A DNA stretch of 60,000 nt from Takakia lepidozioides (taxonomy: Eukaryota > Streptophyta > Takakiopsida > Takakiales > Takakiaceae), in contig CM060733.1 of the NCBI GenBank assembly GCA_030704615.1, positions 33,792,001 to 33,852,000 on the forward strand, read 5' to 3'. Position 1 is the stretch's first letter; every line of letters begins with the position of its first letter. Both the position numbers and the translations under genes were made by a program. Shown piece after piece: positions 59,972 through 60,000 of this stretch. The notes beneath the pieces were generated by a model. That model was not told where the DNA came from. It saw nothing but the letters and a program-made list of their open reading frames with translations, and ran no database searches.

Positions 59972-60000
59972 CTCCTCTGTAATGGTAGGTTTGGATTGCG

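Larger units (their letters stand above)
58358..60000 (-). mobile_element. second LINE, 3' part, cut by window edge
   Basis: Minus-strand frames 59971-59210 and 58898-58638/59295-58774 read as the C-terminal part of a plant L1-type ORF2 after RT. They give the post-RT linker (WKDRLRSFFFAYTIKLGYSM, WKCVWNDVWRKDR) and, in the next frame, a zinc-binding zf-RVT pattern (CASYSWGDTESMEHCFVSC). A frameshift near 59250 breaks it. The RT itself would lie beyond 60000. Below 58774 is the 3' UTR. Confidence 0.75.

Overview
The window is nuclear DNA from a plant. The genes are split by GT-AG introns, and their products look like plant versions of their families: a MINIYO-type RPAP1, a plant-type Elongin A, an AVT6-type vacuolar amino-acid transporter, a DUF1295 steroid-reductase-like membrane protein and a lachrymatory-factor-synthase-like START protein. 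The distance from remembered angiosperm relatives and the repeat-rich spacing fit a seed-free land plant or close streptophyte, but I cannot name the species.

Layout, left to right. 0.3-2.7 kb (-): 5' half of ALG5 (dolichyl-phosphate glucosyltransferase), running off the left edge. 4.2-6.7 kb (-): a broken LINE. 6.8-14.4 kb (-): RPAP1/IYO, nine exons reconstructed; its last exon is missing or lies beyond the LINE. 15.5-16.4 kb: a short-motif cluster and a 146-bp tandem repeat. 17.9-27.2 kb (-): a composite of two decayed Ty3/gypsy elements, one of which carries a PHD finger behind its integrase. 29.5-32.5 kb (-): Elongin A, six exons. 33.5-37.6 kb: a pile of nested small elements (SINE, hAT-like, fold-back, TTAA-type). 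39.8-44.0 kb (+): DUF1295 protein, nine exons. 44.75-45.05 kb (-): two exons of an unidentified gene. 45.9-49.8 kb (-): AVT6-like transporter, five exons. 50.85-52.44 kb: a TTAA-type element with a hAT-like element nested in it. 55.1-55.3 kb: SINEs. 56.0-56.7 kb (-): LFS-like START protein, two exons. 57.7-58.36 kb: a third TTAA-type element. 58.4-60 kb (-): 3' part of a second LINE.

The host genes do not form a functional cluster. They are ordinary housekeeping genes: N-glycosylation (ALG5), RNA polymerase II assembly (RPAP1), Pol II elongation or ubiquitin ligase (Elongin A), amino-acid transport (AVT6), lipid metabolism (DUF1295) and small-ligand binding (LFS-like). Reading frame is kept across all proposed splice junctions of Elongin A, DUF1295, AVT6 and LFS-like, and across all but one junction of RPAP1.

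The most interesting material is mobile DNA. Three short elements have TTAA target duplications and termini beginning CCCTTAA, the signature of piggyBac-type transposition. One of them sits in one arm of a fold-back repeat whose other arm preserves the unoccupied site. The gypsy element with a PHD finger in the position where chromoviruses carry a chromodomain is the second notable point.
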